DNA of 64,000 nt from Kondoa malvinella (lineage: Eukaryota; Basidiomycota; Agaricostilbomycetes; Agaricostilbales; Kondoaceae). Below the pieces are notes generated by a model. It ran no database searches and was not told the origin of the DNA. It saw only the letters and a program-made list of their open reading frames with translations. The stretch lies in assembly GCA_039545315.1 (NCBI GenBank), contig BCIM01000002.1, forward strand, positions 1,762,483-1,826,482, in the 5' to 3' direction. Of the stretch, positions 58,174 to 64,000 are shown piece by piece. Positions within the stretch are counted from its first letter, which is position 1. Each line of letters starts with the position of its first letter. A program made the translations under genes and the position numbers.

Positions 58174-60234
58174 ATGGCTGTACCTTCATTCGCTCGCCAT
58201 CAACGGCAGCATCTACTGGCCGCCTTGAACAGTAGATCTATCAATCGTCAAGATGAGGCAGACATACATAGCCCTCGCATGCAACATCTCCGCGCTGCCT
58301 TGTCGTCATTCCAAAGCAATGCAGGCAACGATCTGTCATCCGTAGACAGCCTCGTGGCTCTCCTTCATGACACTCGCGCTCAACTCACCAGAGAACCCAG
58401 CTTAAGATCTTCGCAGCAGTCTCTCGATGACATTTCTTTCGAATGGCTCTTTTACGCGAATATAGCTGTTGAGGTGTACATGGCCGTGCTGCAATGTCTG
58501 TTGGATCAAGCGGGAGTATTGCAGCGGGATATAGAGTACTGGACGGATGTAGAAACGTCAGCTATGGCGAGGAATGCCTTTCTGCTACAGAGTCAGTACA
58601 GAGCCCTTGCTGTCGATGCTATTTTATAGTCTGACTCCTCTGATTTCTGTAGCATCTCCTGCGCGCCTGCTTGAAGCTGCTCGGGCGATTCAACACAAGT
58701 TGGTTATCGCGCGTTCAGATTGGCGTAGTTTGGATGTGCCCAGGAGTTTCGATTGGCACGCTGCACACAACGCGCTACATCCATCCTTGCTGGTTTCAGC
58801 AATGTTTCCCTATCTTGCGACTCGTCATTCCTCTGGAGCACCGCTGTCTTTTCTATCGTATTCGCCTGTGTTTCTTGCTCGCCAGGAAGCGAGAAAGAAG
58901 CGCAAAGATTTAGAGCACCATTTGGCGTCCATCTCACATCGCTTGGGCTTCCTGGCGTCAAAGATACAACATCCAGGTCTCCTGGAATCTCTAGAGAACG
59001 GGCCTCATGAAACACTGGTGGAGGAAATGGATCAAATGGTGATTGCCTTGAGGCACTCGCTTGCATCACCCTTCCCTTCTCCCACTGAGACGATGCCAGC
59101 GAGCTCTCCGATAATGCTGCGAAGACCGTCAGACATTGGTGCGACCTTGCTCCAATCACTTTCAGAAGATTACCATTCCTACTCGCAAGCTTTCGTCAAT
59201 TCCAGCTCTGGTCTTCGGCGACCGTCGAGAGCTGTCAAACTGTGGCCGAGATTCGTCCTGATACCTATATGTGGTTATGCATTGGCGAAGACATTGTACA
59301 ATGCAAAGGGAGAAATTCAGGACTTTTTCAATTCGGGTATTGAGACCATCACTGGTTTTGTGTATGGATGGCTGCTGGAGCCAGCGACGCACATGCTCAA
59401 GACGATTCGACATGGAGAAGATGACACACTTGCGCTGATGGGACGTCAAAGTTTGAACAGCGATCTGAACAGCCTGGAACGGATGGTTGCCGACTTTGGT
59501 AAAGACGTGTATTCGTATTCTTCAGCGGAAATGCTCGATGTGGGGAGGAAGGTGAAAGAGGGCGACTTGAGCGATGTAATGCGGGTGTGGGAGAAGGAGA
59601 TTAAAGTACGCTGATCAGGCTATAAGCCACTCTAGCTGACGTTCCTATTCTTCAGTCACCACTGAAGTTTGCCGTCACTGGCTCGCTCGTCAGGGTACTC
59701 TTGATACAGATTCAAAAGGTCAAAGTCGATGTGGATCTTGCCATGAGCGGCGTAGAAAAGATGCTGAGAAGCGTATGTTTTTACAATAGTTCTAGTAGCG
59801 ATGACTGACTGACGTGTCTGAAGCAATCTTTAACCTTTGGCTTTATCTCGGTCGCGCCCTCCATGTTGATTCTGTACGGCGCAATACGGGGTCTTCGTGC
59901 ACTCTTCAGCGCAGGCGATAGTAGAGGCGCTACTAAGCGCCAAAGAAGGCAGCTGTGGACCACCCTGCGCTCTTTGGACACCATGCTTTTGGAAGCTAGC
60001 GACGCACAAGCAGACGAAGTCAAAGTCCTAGGCACTTTGCTACTGAAAACGCACCAACTTCGAACATTGGCCTTTGCTAATCCAGTCTTGTGTCGCGACA
60101 AACTCATCGGCGGGCAATTCTTGGGTGCCGTACAGGACATTGAAGGACAAGCTTCTATGGGAAATAAGCGCGAGGTTTTGAAAGGGGTGTGGACGTCTTT
60201 TGGTGACGTCTTGAAGATTACACAGATTGTGTAG
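58174..60234 (+). CDS. NCA2: Nuclear control of ATPase protein 2 (Nca2)
   Basis: Exons: 58174-58591, 58653-59605, 59656-59772, 59824-60234; 632 residues. The NCA2 family pattern is visible: helical N-terminal half (ISFEWLFYANIAVEVYMAVL), SPARLLEAARAIQHKLVIAR, a membrane-like helix (LWPRFVLIPICGYALAKTLY), then FFNSGIETITGFVYGWLLEP, MGRQSLNSDLNSLERMVADF, and a second hydrophobic helix (SLTFGFISVAPSMLILYGA). Nca2 is a mitochondrial membrane protein that, in yeast, sets the level of the mitochondrially coded ATP synthase subunits Atp6 and Atp8. Its ATG is 71 bp after the myosin stop on the same strand. An in-frame ATG at 58090 lies inside the myosin 3' end and was not used. Confidence 0.9.
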
Positions 60235-60333
60235 CACTGGTGTATTGTTCAGGCGCGCACCAAGTCCGGGTGAAAGTGTTCAATGTAGACGACCATTCAG
60301 CTACGCTGGCCGGCTCCCACACGCGCTCCATAG

Positions 60334-61481
60334 ATGGACTTCAACAAGCCAGACGTGAACGAGGCCAGCGACAAGCTCGGCGGCCTAGATGAGAAGTCAT
60401 CGATGACTTCGCAACCGCCTCAGCCTGCAGACTCGACCTCGTTCTTGCCCAATGCAATGTCCAGCAGCCCTGATGAGGCTCTCAGTGCTTCAGCGAGCGA
60501 GACAGCAGTCTCTCTGCCAACTGCGACGCCAGCCTCTAACCCGCCTATTCATCAAGATGATGATAACCTAGCGAGCCAATTATCTCTTGCCTTTCCGAGT
60601 CTAGGCCGCGATACTATTCAAGATGTGCTTCGAAGCCAAGGAGGCCACCCTGACAATTCAGTCGCTGTCCTATTGATGTTGAATGGGGACGAGAACTCGG
60701 CAGAATCGGTAGGTCTGTGTAACACCGCGGCCGGCCAGGCTCATGGCACAATGCAGTTGCAATTGAAGCAACTTGCTGAAGACGAAAGATTAGCAAGAAG
60801 CTTGGCTGAAGAGTCGCACTACGGCCATCTGCCTTATGAACCACGCAGGAGTAGGCAGCAACAGCATCAGCTACAGCAGCAGCAAGAACTGTGCTCACCA
60901 CCTTTTGGTCGCGGCCCGTCGGAGGGCACCTCTTCGGGGAATGATGATGAGCTGGAGAACATCTTGAATTCCGTGAAAGCTGCCGCAGGGACAGCAAGGA
61001 CTTTGGGTGAATCGGCAGCCGAGAGTGCGCGCACATTCGGCCTTTCGGTCTTCAAGCAGATCCAAAACAAGATTGAAAGCTTGGATAAGCCAACAGGGAT
61101 TCGGTCAGATCAACAGCAGGTTTCAGCTGTCGATCAATCTTCTTCCCATCAGTCTGCGCCCACTCTCGAACGTTCCCAACCCAGGTCTCAGGCCACAACT
61201 GCTAGCAGCTTGCCGTACAAAAGCCGATATGCGCCACAAACGAATAATGCAACTGAAGCCCGTGGTGGGGGACAGGAGAAGCAGGAAGCCAATCTACCAC
61301 AAAGTGAGCTGGCTGAACGCTCTCACTGTGCAAGCTAACGTGTCTCGCAGCTCATAGTAAAAGTGCTCGGCGAGTCTCGCTTGTCTCTACCAACAAACCT
61401 GCTGCGACCGGGTCCGGTGGAGTCAAACCCAGTGCATTGGACTCGGATTCAGACGAAGAATTGGACTACGTGCGGAAGTGA
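60334..61481 (+). CDS. CUE-domain ubiquitin-binding protein (Cue5-like)
   Basis: Exons: 60334-60708, 60757-61303, 61351-61481; 350 residues. A low-complexity head leads to a CUE domain (QLSLAFPSLGRDTIQDVLRS ... NSVAVLLML) with the Phe-Pro and di-Leu ubiquitin-binding features. A charged helix follows (LKQLAEDERLARSLAEES), a Gln-rich stretch, an amphipathic helix (AAAGTARTLGESAAESARTF) and an acidic tail (SALDSDSDEELDYVRK). The order resembles Cue5/Don1-type proteins, autophagy adaptors for ubiquitinated cargo; the amphipathic helix may touch membranes. The stop lies in a perfect donor context (AA|GTGAGT at 61478). Splicing to 61519 would instead end ...VRKLYKPV at 61536. Confidence 0.83.
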
Positions 61482-63917
61482 GTCTACAATACAAGCAGCA
61501 GTTCCAACTCTGATGCAGGTTGTATAAGCCCGTTTGAAGATAGGGATTAACGATCGAAAGGACTGGGTTGTTGCTGGGACGGCGTGAGCGTCAAAGGACA
61601 TTGGCAGGCCATGCTTTGTGTACAGGGGATTAGGACATCGTACGCCTACTTGCTTCGACATTGTATACCCACCCTTTGGTTGGGAGTCACGACAGAGGCA
61701 AAATAGCCAAGGGGATCAACGAGTTGCAGACGGGGTACACAATCAGGTACTGGAGTTAGCGACGCGAAACGAAGAGAAACGTTCCCGGGCACATGGGTAG
61801 AATTGCGAGAGTATGAAAGAAATGGCTGGAGAGCACGAAAGAGCTGGGTCAAAAGTTACGGTCAAAGCCTCGTTGATGCAAGATGAGACATGGCGAGAGA
61901 CAGCAGAACGGACAAAGTCCATCAAACTCATCAAATTCATTCACAATTTTGCTGACGAGCAGCCGCCGAAAAATTAGGTCGGGCTGCTCGTCCCATTTGT
62001 TTCGGTCATTCTTAGCTCTGAAAGAGCTTATTGACAAAACACTGGACCAAAATACAGAGGAGCGACAGTGCAGTAAAGACGTACAGTATGGTAGGTAGCT
62101 AGGAAGCGTAGCAGTCGAGCATGTGGCGTAAGCGACGACTTGCGAAAACAAAGAAAATAAAAGCCCGGAGCGTGAATTGAATGCATATACATTTGTGGAA
62201 GTCGTCGTTGCATGCCTTCCACTGCCCGATTACGATAGCAAAGCTCTTCATATGTCCACAAGCTAGTTGCTACTGTCCTAGAACCTTTCAACAAAGCCTC
62301 TGCTGTGCCTACACACTGTACACCCACATGTTCTTGGTATACCTATGCGCAAAGCTTTCCCGCTTCTTGTGCAACTCACTGCATCGCAGCAGGACGATCT
62401 GTTGCGACACCTATATTACGCGCCGAGACCGACTCAAACCGAACAAAGCAGATGGTCTCATCGTCTCTGAATCGGCTGTGGCGCAACACTTGCACAAAAG
62501 TTGATGGCAAAGGGATCCAGAACTTTCGCTGGCAACTGTATGTTTTGTGAGAGACCTGGTTGTTTGTGATAAAGCTATCATCAATCTGAATTCGGATGCG
62601 AATTTCTACAGAACAATATACTCTGCCGTACTGGCTCTCGGAGGAGGATAAGCGGGACCGAGACCGAAGGGGAGCGAAGTCAGATAGTGAAAATGAAGGT
62701 TCACCGAAATTTGAGTCCAAGCATGCACAAATACTACTTTTTGAACATGATACTAGCCGCCAAAGCGCACGTTTGTCTTTTCTGGACATCGATCGTTGCT
62801 GCTGATGGAGCTCTTTACTGGATCTAGGTTGCTTTTTCAGTAGGCGACTGAGTCTTAGGTCGCTCGGGCTCGCTCCGTGCCGGCTGTCAGCAGACTTGTA
62901 CCCGTACGCTCGTTTTCAAAATCCTGACCTATCAGCCAGCTTGTCCTCGGAATAGTCGGACGCCAGATGTCTTTGACGCTTGGTCGAAGTTTTTGTTCTC
63001 AATTCTAAAGAAAGAACTCAAGGTGCAGAGGATTGTTGCAGCGAAGAAGTGGTCGCAGTAAGACGAAGTAATGAGAATTACAAGTAGAGTAGATTGCAGA
63101 TAGAGAAGTACAAGAGAGCGCTTTATATACAAGAAGACAAGGCACAGGCAATAGTTGGAATGCCAAAAAAGTATTTGCTAGGCACAATTGATGCGGGTGT
63201 TGACGCATTTGATGTTCAACAAAATCAACCCACTGCCAGCATCATGCCCTGCATGACACAACTCGGGTCTGTCGTCAGGCGATCCCCAGTGCTTTCGCTC
63301 GAATACAGACAGTCGGTGACTACCTGCTCGCGCATGCACTACTAGTTCGCAGTTTTGACTGCAGTCAACGTGATCGGGCAACCATTCGGTCTTCTGCTTC
63401 TACTACTGACTGAGATCGTTGTGCTCTAATGACCTCAATATTCGACCACCTACGTTTCGCATGATGAAATGCATTGTGTTCGCTTAAGCGGGCATGCCAC
63501 ATAACCCCTTTTTGATATATACTCGAGATCTTTGTGGCCGCGAGTAAAATAAAATGTCTTGAACCAAAAGAATGGATATTACTTTTCACCAGTTCACACC
63601 GTCTGAAGGGGCTTTTGCTGGGAAAAATTGTTGCAGCCGTGCACTGCATGATCTAAAGATCACGAGATCTACATCTCGGTGCTCTGTACTGGCATTATAC
63701 AGCGGTAGTACAAGACTGTTCGATGAACGGGAGCTTCAGGACTGACGTCGCCAAAATGTACGGATGCTTCGTTGAGAGAGGGTCAGGATCGCGAGTTTGT
63801 GCCTTTTGAGAAAGCGGGCGGATCCTGGGCATTTGATTGTGTCCAATGTTACGCTGAGCTTGATGTACTTAGCCCTGTTTATGACAGCAGAATGACATAT
63901 CTAAATGTTGAGTAGTA
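61482..63917. other. 2.4-kb region without a gene I can support
   Basis: Far longer than any other intergenic gap in the window. Open frames on both strands are short, have ordinary random composition, and lack paired splice signals. It contains one clear hairpin (61954-61992). It may hold long UTRs or regulatory sequence of flanking genes, a noncoding RNA gene, or an old decayed element. Confidence 0.5.
61954..61992. repeat. Perfect 11-bp inverted repeat with 17-base loop
   Basis: GACGAGCAGCC at 61954-61964 is matched by its exact complement GGCTGCTCGTC at 61982-61992. The loop is A-rich in the middle. No T-run follows, so it is not an obvious Pol III terminator. Confidence 0.85.
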
Positions 63918-63974
63918 TCAGTCATCATCACCGTCCTCCTTGTCAAGAGACAGAGTGGCGGGATTGGTATCACC
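63918..63974 (-). CDS. Terminal exon of a gene that continues beyond the window
   Basis: On the minus strand an acceptor (CTGTAG) at 63975-63980 opens an 18-codon exon, GDTNPATLSLDKEDGDDD, followed by a stop. The acidic end is typical of a C-terminal tail. The family cannot be named from this piece. Confidence 0.45.
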   Translation of the reverse strand, partial: GDTNPATLSLDKEDGDDD

Positions 63975-64000
63975 CTACAGAAGTCTCTTGTTCACAACCA

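Overview
The window is eukaryotic nuclear DNA from a fungus, most likely a basidiomycete. Almost every gene is split by very short introns, mostly 45-60 bp with GTRNGY or GCAAGT donors and CAG/TAG acceptors. The gene set is fungal: a Ste5/Far1-type PH-VWA scaffold, a Zn2Cys6 transcription factor, MET2, OCT1, NCA2, MMS22/Mus7 and CDC42. Complex I is present (NDUFA6), so this is a respiring non-Saccharomyces fungus. I could not fix the genus. I placed exons by hand from reading frame, splice signals and remembered family conservation; about 147 introns were placed.

Layout. 1-2919: 3' part of a PH/VWA scaffold gene. 3.5-12 kb: a small unknown protein, then SAM37, a DUF1776 protein, HAT1, a glycolipid transfer protein, QCR9 and a LisH-CTLH-CRA protein. 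12-24 kb: RTC1/WDR24, the divergent splicing pair SLT11/CWC22, a zinc-cluster transcription factor and an F-box/leucine-rich protein. 24-34 kb: SF3B4, RPT1, an unknown Gly-rich protein, RRP41, OCT1 and a RING-CH membrane ligase. 34-44 kb: MMS22/Mus7, NDUFA6, CDC42, mitochondrial uL3 and a GNAT acetyltransferase. 43.9-46.4 kb: debris that includes a non-LTR retrotransposon fragment. 46.5-61.5 kb: MET2, SYF2, BRE2/ASH2, COQ2, a class V myosin, NCA2 and a CUE-domain protein. 61.5-63.9 kb has no gene I can support. The right edge holds the last exon of a minus-strand gene.

The genes are single-copy housekeeping genes packed tightly, often head to head (gaps of 66-324 bp) or tail to tail (7 bp between RRP41 and OCT1). 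Two themes recur. Mitochondrial proteins: SAM37, QCR9, OCT1, NDUFA6, mitochondrial uL3, COQ2, NCA2. Spliceosome proteins: SLT11, CWC22, SF3B4, SYF2.

I see no obviously new multi-gene system. The most unusual signal is in gene structure: a raised share of GC-AG introns (six candidates, four well supported), coding microexons down to 6 nt, a QCR9 start codon that appears to stand alone before an intron, and terminal exons that encode only the functional tail of CDC42 (CAAX) and of RPT1.
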